8,300 bases of DNA, taken from contig JASJYE010000085.1 of NCBI GenBank assembly GCA_030123645.1, forward strand, positions 1-8,300, given 5' to 3'. Of the stretch, positions 1 through 5,458 are shown piece after piece. The stretch is from Candidatus Hydrogenedentota bacterium (GTDB lineage Bacteria; Hydrogenedentota; Hydrogenedentia; Hydrogenedentales; GCA-2746185). Position 1 is the first letter of the stretch, and each line of letters starts with the position of its first letter. A model generated the notes under the pieces. That model saw nothing but the letters and a program-made list of their open reading frames with translations. It ran no database searches and was not told the origin of the DNA. A program made the translations under genes and the position numbers.

Positions 1-51
1 GTTGCACACAGGGGACCACCGGCCAGGGGCCCCGCGATGAGGCAACTTACA

Positions 52-2742
52 TCACAGCAAGGAGAAAAGCGAATGAATCCCCAAGCAACAGCCGGCCGCA
101 TTGTTCACTACTACGCGGCCGAGCACGACGACGCTGATGACGCCGTGCTCGGCGGCGAAACGCAGCGCTTGGCGTCCCAACTCCAGGCAACGCGCATCGA
201 AGTCCCGCTGCTCGGAACGTGCACGCTCGTATGCGATGCGCCAAGCGTCGCCGTCCACGCCGAATGCCTGGGCGACCCCGCGGCAGCTTTCGAGGAACTT
301 CGGAGACTCGAGCCGCCCCTCGCCGATATCCACCACCGGCGAGACGAGCTTGCCGCCATCCTTTCCACCCAATGTCCAGCGCATCATGTCGGGGCTGGCC
401 TGGGCGATGGGACAGACCGCCGAGTAGCTTTCACCGCCCACTCTCGGCACTTCCCGCAGCATGGGCACGAAGATATAGTCCGGCGCCCCCTCGGCCATAC
501 CGCTGACCAGTCCCTGATAAAGCTGCATTGGCGCGCAGAACGGTATGTTGGCCTCCTGGATCCCGCGCTTCAGGGTCTTCTGGTCAGCCCGGCCCCCAAT
601 GGCCAACTCGAAACCCAGTTCATGGAGGAAGGTGGCGAAGAATGGGAAAAGCCCCTTCAGCATGAACTCGTCGCTCAGGGCTACCCGCGGGCCACCGCCT
701 CGTCGGGTTTTTCTTTCGATCAGTTCTTGCAACAGCTCCTCGCGCGCCCGGAAGGGGTCGGGGGCCTTGTCGGGAAGCTTGGCGTGGCCCGTGCCGTGGT
801 CCCAGAGCGAGCAACCACCGCCCCAAGTGAAGCACTGCTTGCGTGCGCCCACCACGGTCGTGATGCGGTCAATGCGGCAACGGTTGCCGGCGCCGCCGCA
901 AAACTTGCTCGACTTACAGACGAAAGTGTCCTTGCGCGTCACCTCCGCGTCCAGGAAGCGTTGCGGTTCCCGCCGGGGCAGGCTCTCCCAGGCCAGGGCC
1001 TTACGTGCGAGGAGCGCAATCCCCAGCGCGCCGACGGTTCCCGGGTTGGGCGGGACAATGACCTGGCTGCCGGTCTGGCGGACGACCGCGGCAGCCAGGG
1101 CGTCCGCCGAGAAGGGCATGCCCTGGCAGAAGATCACCTCGCCGACCGACCGGCAGCCCTTGACGCGGTTGAGGTAGTTCTGGACGATCGAGTCGTAAAT
1201 GCCGGCGATGATCGAGTCTTGCGCGACACCGGCGGCCACGGCCTCGTCGATCACCTCGGCCATGAAGACCGAGCAATGCTGGCCGAGAGAGACGCCGCAA
1301 TCGGCCCACAATGCCTTCTGACCCAATTGGACGACGTTATCGATGGATGAGAACTTTCGTCCCTGCTCCTCGATGAAGGAGCCGGTGCCGGCGCTGCAGG
1401 CCTCGTTCATGGCCGCGTCAACGACACGGCCGTGGGCCAGGCGGGCATACTTGGCGTCTTGCCCGCCGATTTCGAAGATGGTGTCCACATGCGGGTTATA
1501 GTGAAGCGCCCCCTCGGCATGAGCAACGATCTCGTTGAGGATGTACACGCCATCGACTCCGTAGCACGTCGCCAACAGAGATCCGACGATTTCCCGGCCG
1601 CTGCCGGTGGCGCCGAAAGCCACGACCGGGCAGGTGGCGGCCTCGCTGGCGACAAACCGGGCCATCAAAGCCTGGGCCGCCGCCACCGGCTGCCCGTTGG
1701 TGCTGGCGTAGCCCTCCCAGACGATCTCGCCCCGCTCGCACTCGAGGGCCACGACCTTGGAACCCGTAGAGCCAATGTCGAAGCCGAGGATCAGCCTGCC
1801 AGAGCCATCATCGGCGACCGTCGGCATGGGGGTCTCGCGCTTCATCCGCTTGACGCCGTCGAGGTAGCTGGAGAGGGCAGGCACCCTTTCGAGGTCGTGG
1901 TCTTTCCTCGGCAGCAGCAGCGCATCCAAAGCGGGCAGCGGCCCCGGACGTTCGGCCGCCACCAGTGCGCTCCCCAGGGCCTCGAAGAAGAGGGCGTCGT
2001 CTTCCCGAATCTCGACCAGACTCATGCCGTGCCGCTCAAGGAAGGTTCGGAAGTTTTCTCGGACCCGCTGCGAGCGGGTCACGCCGCCGACAAGGATGAC
2101 CTCCGGTGGGCTCAAACGCGGCTTGATCAGCACCTGCACGTTCTCACAGACCGCATCGTACAGGCCAGCGAGGATGCGCGAGGGATTCTCGCCCTTGTTG
2201 GCCAGGTGGGTCATGTCCGTCTTCAGGATCACCGGGCAGCGGCCGGACAAGGGAGCGGGCTCGGACTCGCCCTCAACCAGAGCACTGGCCTCGTCGATGC
2301 TGAGGTCGAAGCGTTTCACGAGCTGATGCAGGAAATTGCCGGTGCCCTGGGCACAGCGGGAATTCTCACGGAAGACCTCGGCTCCGCTGTTTCGCAGTTC
2401 CAGCACCGAGAAACCGCGACTGCCAATGGAGATTACGGTGGTTGCCCGGCCGCCACGCAACCGTCGCAGCGCGGCCACCTGAGCCTGTTTGATGGGGATC
2501 CGCTGCAGGTCAAGCCCGCGACTGAGACGCCCACATGCCGCCGCCCCGGCCAAGCTCTCCCAGTCCCAGTCCTCGAGCAGTCCGAGCAGCACCGGGCCCG
2601 GCGTCTTGCGGTGCTCGACCAGTACCTTCCGGGTGCACTCCAACACGCCATTCCGGCGGGTGAACTCGATTACCTTGACGGTCTCGGCCCCGACATCGAG
2701 ACCAATGAAGCGCTCCGACACCTTGTGTTTCTCGACCGTCAC
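52..2742 (-). CDS. Acyl-CoA dehydratase activase (BadF/BadG/BcrA/BcrD ATPase type), C-terminally truncated
   Basis: This family uses ATP to drive low-potential electron transfer into 2-hydroxyacyl-CoA dehydratases or benzoyl-CoA reductases, through a [4Fe-4S] cluster held between ASKHA ATPase domains. Counting from the GTG at 2742, a first ATPase domain spans about residues 12-265 (GLDVGAETVK; cysteines in RCAQGTGNF and GRCPV). A second spans about 317-580 (GFDIGSTGSK, GGQDAK, NEACSAGTGSF, and the cysteine of QHCSVF). A cysteine-rich linker follows (608-645), then a DUF2229-like domain (about 685-872, containing IPFCAPMQ). Homology stops after VVVLGR (codon 115-117), where the family continues for several hundred residues; full-length members are roughly 1,400 residues. 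The last 20 residues to the TGA at 52 are foreign. The start is uncertain: GTG 2742 best fits the family N-terminus, but GGCGGAG lies only 2 bases upstream. TTG 2817 is an upstream alternative. No dehydratase gene is visible here. Function is doubtful without the C-terminus. Confidence 0.85.
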   Translation of the reverse strand: MTVEKHKVSERFIGLDVGAETVKVIEFTRRNGVLECTRKVLVEHRKTPGPVLLGLLEDWDWESLAGAAACGRLSRGLDLQRIPIKQAQVAALRRLRGGRATTVISIGSRGFSVLELRNSGAEVFRENSRCAQGTGNFLHQLVKRFDLSIDEASALVEGESEPAPLSGRCPVILKTDMTHLANKGENPSRILAGLYDAVCENVQVLIKPRLSPPEVILVGGVTRSQRVRENFRTFLERHGMSLVEIREDDALFFEALGSALVAAERPGPLPALDALLLPRKDHDLERVPALSSYLDGVKRMKRETPMPTVADDGSGRLILGFDIGSTGSKVVALECERGEIVWEGYASTNGQPVAAAQALMARFVASEAATCPVVAFGATGSGREIVGSLLATCYGVDGVYILNEIVAHAEGALHYNPHVDTIFEIGGQDAKYARLAHGRVVDAAMNEACSAGTGSFIEEQGRKFSSIDNVVQLGQKALWADCGVSLGQHCSVFMAEVIDEAVAAGVAQDSIIAGIYDSIVQNYLNRVKGCRSVGEVIFCQGMPFSADALAAAVVRQTGSQVIVPPNPGTVGALGIALLARKALAWESLPRREPQRFLDAEVTRKDTFVCKSSKFCGGAGNRCRIDRITTVVGARKQCFTWGGGCSLWDHGTGHAKLPDKAPDPFRAREELLQELIERKTRRGGGPRVALSDEFMLKGLFPFFATFLHELGFELAIGGRADQKTLKRGIQEANIPFCAPMQLYQGLVSGMAEGAPDYIFVPMLREVPRVGGESYSAVCPIAQASPDMMRWTLGGKDGGKLVSPVVDIGEGRLESPKFLESCRGVAQAFGVDGDAWRIAYERARSEQRDFDARCLELGRQALRFAAEHGVISVVVLGRVVVNNAAGCCLGIHSLFSLL
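59..64 (+). promoter_or_regulatory. Ribosome binding site of the broken left-edge gene
   Basis: AAGGAG lies 8 bases before the ATG at 73. This near-ideal Shine-Dalgarno site shows that the left edge carries a real plus-strand gene start and not only the tail of the activase reading frame. Confidence 0.5.
73..114 (+). pseudogene. 5' tip of a phage-like gene, cut after 14 codons
   Basis: An ATG at 73 sits 8 bases after a consensus ribosome binding site (AAGGAG, 59-64). It opens a reading frame beginning MNPQATAGRIVHYY. A 'GRIVHY' sequence near the N-terminus is, from memory, typical of small phage or prophage proteins of unknown function in proteobacteria. The next codon, at 115, lies in DNA that is unmistakably the antisense of the activase gene, so the original gene is lost from there on. 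The frame stays open on the plus strand to 1350, but only as antisense of the activase; the resulting 425-codon product would be meaningless beyond residue 14. A second short frame (about 2-40, ending TGA at 38-40) could be the tail of a preceding gene, but it is too short to judge. The family assignment is tentative; the gene-start signal is clear. Confidence 0.45.
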
Positions 2743-2784
2743 GGCTCCGCCCTGGGCAATCCGGCATTTCCCGAAAGAAACAAA

Positions 2785-2808
2785 TCCAGGTTCTAATCCT
2801 AACCCGGA
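2785..2808 (-). repeat. Inverted repeat upstream of the activase start
   Basis: Two 8-base arms (TCCAGGTT at 2785-2792 and AACCCGGA at 2801-2808) flank an 8-base spacer. They pair fully in the minus-strand RNA if one G-U pair is allowed. The element lies 43 bases before the GTG at 2742, so it could be a leader hairpin or an operator. If translation really starts at TTG 2817, it lies within codons and is less meaningful. Confidence 0.35.
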
Positions 2809-2819
2809 TTGCGCCAATC

Positions 2820-3106
2820 ATAGTCGACCCAGGTTATTCTTGGCCATCAATTAGCAGATTCTCCGGTCTCCGCCGTGCAGATCCGGCCCACCGGAAGATC
2901 GGGGGGCGGGATCATCCCGCTGCGCATCGATCCTGTCGCCGTATGTGTTTCTTCCAATCACTCATGGGCAAAGCGCAAGTCCATCCGGCTCTCCGATCTT
3001 TTGGAAGAGACATCGGCGTCGACACCTCCTGGGCGCTCGGGATGGACGAAACGGCACGGGGCGTGTAGATCCTGGATTCCTACGATATTCTCCAATGCTA
3101 CAAACT
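2820..3106. other. Region without a recognisable gene
   Basis: I recognise no protein in any frame. Short ORFs on both strands overlap and lack family features or good ribosome binding sites. The stretch holds a perfect 7-bp inverted repeat at 2906-2920 and should contain the upstream region of the minus-strand activase. I found no convincing -35/-10 pair. Its right end borders the IS5-type transposase remnant, so part of it may be the outer end of that element, but I could not identify a terminal repeat. Confidence 0.5.
2906..2920. repeat. Perfect 7-bp inverted repeat
   Basis: GCGGGAT (2906-2912) and ATCCCGC (2914-2920) flank a single C. As RNA it would fold as GCGGG/CCCGC around a five-base loop. 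No T-run follows on either strand, so a classical terminator is unlikely. A protein-binding site upstream of the activase is possible. Confidence 0.35.
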
Positions 3107-3312
3107 TTAGCCTGCCAACTTTATGAGACATAACCCGGCCATGAAGTTGTCGGCATTCTTGTCGTAGCGCATGCGACACGGCGGAAGCCCTTGAGGCGGC
3201 CGATCATTCGTTCGATCCCGTTGCGGTCCTTGTAGCGTTGTTCATGGAAGTCGCAGGACCGCTTTCGATTTGCCTTGTTGGGGATGTTCGCCGTAGCAAA
3301 CAGGCGTGCCAG
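3107..3312 (-). pseudogene. IS5-family transposase remnant (C-terminus, frameshifted)
   Basis: Reading the minus strand from about 3312 gives ANIPNKANRKR, then YKDRNGIERMIGRLKGFRRV. After a one-base deletion near 3173, it continues MRYDKNADNFMAGLCLIKLAG to a TAA at 3107-3109. This is the hallmark C-terminal end of IS5-family (IS1031/IS427-like) DDE transposases. There the glutamate of the 'RNxIERxxGRLK' helix completes the catalytic triad, and 'RRxAxRYDK.A.NF' closes the protein. The N-terminal domain and the two catalytic aspartates are absent, and I could not find the terminal inverted repeats. The remnant is inactive. The frameshift is inferred from the break in an otherwise continuous match. 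Confidence 0.85.
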
Positions 3313-3395
3313 TGGTCGGCGTCACCGCTAATCCCTTCTGGCAGGCCGAGCGCAAGCAGGTGAAGCTGCCCGACGCCAAGCTGTCCAACAAGGTG
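3306..3395 (+). pseudogene. Orphan coding-like fragment, unidentified
   Basis: On the plus strand the frame from GTG 3306 reads PVVGVTANPFWQAERKQVKL followed by PDAKLSNKVG. Its codons strongly favour G or C at the third position (GTC GGC GTC ACC, then CAG GCC GAG CGC AAG CAG GTG AAG CTG), as in real genes of this genome. The pattern fades after about 3395. I do not recognise the protein. The piece lies between the IS5 remnant and the methyltransferase stump, so it could be a shred of a third gene left by rearrangement. The coding claim rests only on codon pattern over about 30 codons. Confidence 0.3.
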
Positions 3396-3482
3396 GGACC
3401 ACATCAGGTCGCCTCTGATATTTTGAGATTCGCTCGATCCGACTTAGCGCTCAAACACGGCTCTTTTGGGACAAACGGAAGC

Positions 3483-3575
3483 TCAGATGCCCAGCGCCTC
3501 CTCCATGTAGCGGGCGACGCTCATCGGGCCGTCGAGGGCGATCCTTCGCCGCAGATGGTCGGCCAGCGAGCTCAC
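3483..3575 (-). pseudogene. 5' stump of a MidA/NDUFAF7-type SAM-dependent methyltransferase gene
   Basis: The GTG at 3575 overlaps the lgt stop codon in the four bases GTGA, a typical sign of translational coupling. The 30 residues start VSSLADHLRRRIALDGPMSV and continue ARYMEEALG. They match the N-terminus of the COG1565 (PF02636) class I methyltransferases, which usually read 'L..RLRRRIAADGPISVA.YM..ALG' and then continue 'HP..GYY'. Here the frame runs into ATC TGA straight after ALG, so over 300 residues of the usual roughly 350 are missing. The breakpoint is at about 3486-3489. In many Alphaproteobacteria, from memory, this gene follows lgt, which supports the assignment. The 30-residue product should be non-functional. 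Confidence 0.7.
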
Positions 3576-4372
3576 TTGGCCGTTTGCCGCCGGAACGAGC
3601 GGAAAACCAGGTAGAGTCCCACTAAGACCATGGGCACCGACAGCGCCTGACCCGCGGTCAGGACCCCGACATAGCCGTCTTCGGGCTCCCGGAAGAATTC
3701 GGCGAACGAGCGGAAGACGCCGTAGCCGACCAGAAAGACGCCGGTCAGGAAGCCGGTGCGCCGGCGCAGAGATTCCCGCCGCCACAGCAGATGCAGGATC
3801 ACGAACAGCACCAGCCCCTCGAGCGCCGCCTCGTAGAGCTGGCTCGGATGTCGCGGCACTGGTCCGGCACGGGGATGGGGGAAGACCATGGCCCAGGGCA
3901 CGTCGGTCACCCGGCCCCAGAGCTCGACGTTGATGAAGTTGGCGATCCGCCCGAGGCCCAGCCCGATGGGCACTGCGCAGACCCACAAGTCGGCGAAGGC
4001 GAACAGCCTGATGCCCCGCTTGCGGCAGAACCAGACCTTGGCGGCGATGACGCCGAGCAGACTGCCGTGGAACGATATGCCGCCTTCCCAGATCCGGAGC
4101 ACGGCCAGCGGGTCGTGGAGGTAGTAGCCGCCGCCGTAGAACAGCACGTGGCCCAGCCGGCCACCAATCACCACCCCGAGAACCGCCCAGAACAGGAAAT
4201 CGTCGATGTCGACGGCCGCGGCGGCCTGGGGCGGCTTTCGGGCCAGCGCCCGGACGTACCGCCAGCCGACCACCAGACCGACGATGTAGGCCAGCGCGTA
4301 CCAGCGCAGGGCAAACGGCCCCACCTGGAACAGGATCGGATTGATGACCGGGAAGGGGATGGCGAAGGTCAT
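3572..4372 (-). CDS. lgt: Phosphatidylglycerol--prolipoprotein diacylglyceryl transferase
   Basis: Lgt is the inner-membrane enzyme that moves a diacylglyceryl group from phosphatidylglycerol onto the lipobox cysteine of prolipoproteins, the first step of lipoprotein maturation. The 266-residue product has the usual length and hydrophobic segments. The family motifs are present in order: RWYALAY (about 23-29), SFHGSLLG (100-107), the signature GRIANFINVELWGR (141-154), HPSQLYEA (175-182) and GYGVFRSFAEFFREP (216-230). The ATG at 4372 gives the expected N-terminus (MTFAIPFPVINPILF), though no strong ribosome binding site precedes it. Coupling to the small ORF ending 12 bases upstream is possible. 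The stop overlaps the GTG of the methyltransferase stump. The gene looks intact and is the only clear housekeeping gene here. Confidence 0.96.
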   Translation of the reverse strand: MTFAIPFPVINPILFQVGPFALRWYALAYIVGLVVGWRYVRALARKPPQAAAAVDIDDFLFWAVLGVVIGGRLGHVLFYGGGYYLHDPLAVLRIWEGGISFHGSLLGVIAAKVWFCRKRGIRLFAFADLWVCAVPIGLGLGRIANFINVELWGRVTDVPWAMVFPHPRAGPVPRHPSQLYEAALEGLVLFVILHLLWRRESLRRRTGFLTGVFLVGYGVFRSFAEFFREPEDGYVGVLTAGQALSVPMVLVGLYLVFRSFRRQTAK

Positions 4373-4384
4373 GGATTCGACGGT

Positions 4385-4555
4385 TTACCGGTAACGGTCG
4401 GCGGCGTTGAGGTAACCGCCGACGTACCCGACGACCCCGCCGATGACGATCTCGAAGCCCGTGGCCAGGCGCACCCCGTGGGCGATGGCGCCGATGGCGA
4501 AGATGACGCCGGATGTGGTGAGGGCAGCTCTCTGCGTTGGCGTTCTCTCTTGCAC
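4385..4555 (-). CDS. Small two-segment membrane protein upstream of lgt, possibly a 3' remnant
   Basis: A minus-strand frame from GTG 4555 to TAA 4385-4387 encodes 56 residues and ends 12 bases before the lgt ATG. After a polar start (MQERTPTQRAALTTS) come two hydrophobic, glycine-rich segments, roughly GVIFAIGAIAHGV and FEIVIGGVVGYVGGYL, and a basic end (ADRYR). From about codon 15 onward, third positions are almost all G or C, as in lgt. The first dozen codons are less biased and include AGA twice. The C-terminal two thirds is therefore probably genuine coding sequence, while the N-terminus may be foreign. GGGGCG shortly upstream is a weak ribosome binding site. I do not recognise the family. 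It could be a small membrane protein co-transcribed with lgt, or the tail of a larger gene lost to rearrangement. Confidence 0.45.
   Translation of the reverse strand: MQERTPTQRAALTTSGVIFAIGAIAHGVRLATGFEIVIGGVVGYVGGYLNAADRYR
4397..4423. repeat. 8-bp inverted repeat just upstream of lgt
   Basis: GTCGGCGG (4397-4404) and CCGCCGAC (4416-4423) are perfect reverse complements separated by 11 bases. They lie inside the 3' part of the small ORF, 25 bases before the lgt ATG. The strong G/C stem could slow ribosomes or affect lgt translation, or it may be a chance product of the GC-rich codons. Confidence 0.3.
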
Positions 4556-4774
4556 AGGTTCACGCCCCGGTTATGAACCGACATTCCCCAGATAGCCTCC
4601 AGGTTCGCGGAAATCATACCACCGTGCCACCGTCGAGGGAACGGAATAATTTCCACCGCCACCCGATGAACTGATTTCGCGATTTTCCTGCTTCCAGAAG
4701 CCCATTTGCCCATATTTTCCGTCATCCAGACACACCTCTCGTGTCGATTTCTCCGCGCCGTCGATTCCCTCGGC
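4556..4774. other. Region without a recognisable gene
   Basis: No protein is recognisable on either strand. The longest minus-strand frame (starting near 4809) has no family features and overlaps the IS1380 remnant out of frame. The region lies between the transposase stop at 4775 and the small ORF, so it probably holds the outer end of the IS1380-type element and flanking debris. I could not identify a terminal inverted repeat. Confidence 0.4.
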
Positions 4775-4982
4775 CTACGCCGGAGCGGGTCTTCGTCGTA
4801 GATCATCAATCAGGCCCAAGATTTTCTGGAACAAGCTCCTCGGCACGGCAACCTCGGCCAATTGGAACGTGACGTACCGGCCATGGCGGACAACTTTGGC
4901 CCCGATCTTGACCAGCTTCTCCCGTAGCGTGGTTAGCGACCAGTGCTCCACTTCCTTCGGCAAGGCGAATGTCTCTTCTTGA
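4775..4982 (-). pseudogene. IS1380-family transposase remnant (C-terminal 69 residues)
   Basis: The minus-strand frame ending TAG at 4775-4777 reads LPKEVEHWSLTTLREKL, then IGAKVVRHGRYVTFQLAEVA, then PRSLFQKILGLIDDLR. This is the conserved C-terminal end of IS1380-family DDE transposases, which commonly read 'HWSLTTLREKLIKIGAKVVRHGRYVTFQMAEVAVPR'. The catalytic core and N-terminus are missing. The match runs up to about 4970-4982, where the left inverted repeat of the IS3 element begins, and the rest of the gene does not reappear beyond the right end at 6400. The open frame continuing to 6280 on this strand is only antisense of the IS3 genes. The fragment is non-functional. Confidence 0.85.
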
Positions 4983-5009
4983 TATAGCGGACCCAGTTTC
5001 CTTGGACAC
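4983..5009 (+). repeat. Left terminal inverted repeat of the IS3 element
   Basis: It begins TATAGCGGACCC, continues through AGTTTCC and ends TTGGACAC. It pairs with the right end except at four positions and one extra T. The terminal dinucleotide is TA, not the usual TG, which may weaken end recognition. Its inner part also forms one arm of a hairpin with the orfA ribosome binding site. Confidence 0.8.
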
Positions 5010-5037
5010 GGAATTGAGCTAACCGAGTGTCCAAGGA
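4999..5037 (+). promoter_or_regulatory. Hairpin burying the orfA ribosome binding site
   Basis: TCCTTGGACAC (4999-5009) and GTGTCCAAGGA (5027-5037) are perfect 11-bp reverse complements with a 17-base loop; two further G-U pairs could extend the stem. The right arm covers most of the orfA Shine-Dalgarno AAGGAGG (5033-5039), 8 bases before the ATG at 5048. A transcript entering from outside the element would contain both arms and hide the site, while RNA starting inside the left arm would leave it free. Similar structures limit transposase synthesis in IS10 and IS50. Its role here is inferred. Confidence 0.6.
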
Positions 5038-5047
5038 GGACGACCTT

Positions 5048-5458
5048 ATGAATGAGATTCTTGAGAAGGATGTTGCTGTTGATGGGCCGGTGGCAAACGA
5101 GGGCGAGCGGAGCTCGTCCACGTTTTCCACGGGCCAGGGGCCGCAGATCGGTTCGCTGGAGCGTGGGCAGCGGTGGACGGTGAGGCGGAAGCAGGAAGCT
5201 GTCCTCCGTCTGCTGGGAGGCGAGCCCGTAGAGCTTCTGTCGCGGGAGTTGGGTATCGAGGTGTATCGCCTTGAGGCGTGGCATGAGAAGGCGATGTCGG
5301 GGATAGAGATGTCCCTGAAGGAGCGCAAGGGCGATCCGTTGCAGGCGGAACTGGACACGGCCATGAAACGGATCGGGGAATTGACCATGCAGGTGGAACT
5401 GCTGGAGGCCAAGATGGAGAAATCCGTCCCTTTGGCCCGAAGGAGGTCGCGGCGATGA
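5048..5458 (+). CDS. IS3-family transposase OrfA (helix-turn-helix subunit)
   Basis: This is the DNA-binding subunit of the transposase, which recognises the element's ends and works with OrfB. The ATG at 5048 is chosen because AAGGAGG (5033-5039) lies 8 bases upstream; a GTG at 5027 in the same frame lies inside that hairpin and has no site of its own. The 136 residues contain a helix-turn-helix at about residues 45-75 (WTVRRKQEAVLRLLGGEPVE, then LLSRELGIEVYRLEAW). A helical stretch follows near the C-terminus (LQAELDTAMKRIGELTMQVE), probably the oligomerisation region. The stop TGA at 5456-5458 overlaps the orfB ATG in ATGA. The frame appears intact. Confidence 0.88.
   Translation: MNEILEKDVAVDGPVANEGERSSSTFSTGQGPQIGSLERGQRWTVRRKQEAVLRLLGGEPVELLSRELGIEVYRLEAWHEKAMSGIEMSLKERKGDPLQAELDTAMKRIGELTMQVELLEAKMEKSVPLARRRSRR

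Noticed and set aside
115..1350. Long plus-strand open frame antisense to the activase
   Set aside because: Beyond codon 14 it is the complement of well-supported activase motifs, and its translation shows no family features. High GC content keeps antisense frames open.
1432..2796. 454-codon plus-strand frame
   Set aside because: It lies fully antisense to the activase ATPase domains, has no ribosome binding site and no recognisable domain.
2942..3067. Short plus-strand ORF (MCFFQSLMGKAQVHP…)
   Set aside because: It has about 41 codons, no ribosome binding site, no recognisable motif and no clear coding bias; I could not support it as a gene.
3791..4576. 261-codon plus-strand frame over lgt
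   Set aside because: It is the complement of lgt, which has all its signature motifs; the translation is compositionally odd and matches no known protein.
4568..4580. CGGTT-ATG-AACCG inverted repeat
   Set aside because: Five-base arms are expected by chance in GC-rich DNA, and nothing in the context supports a role.
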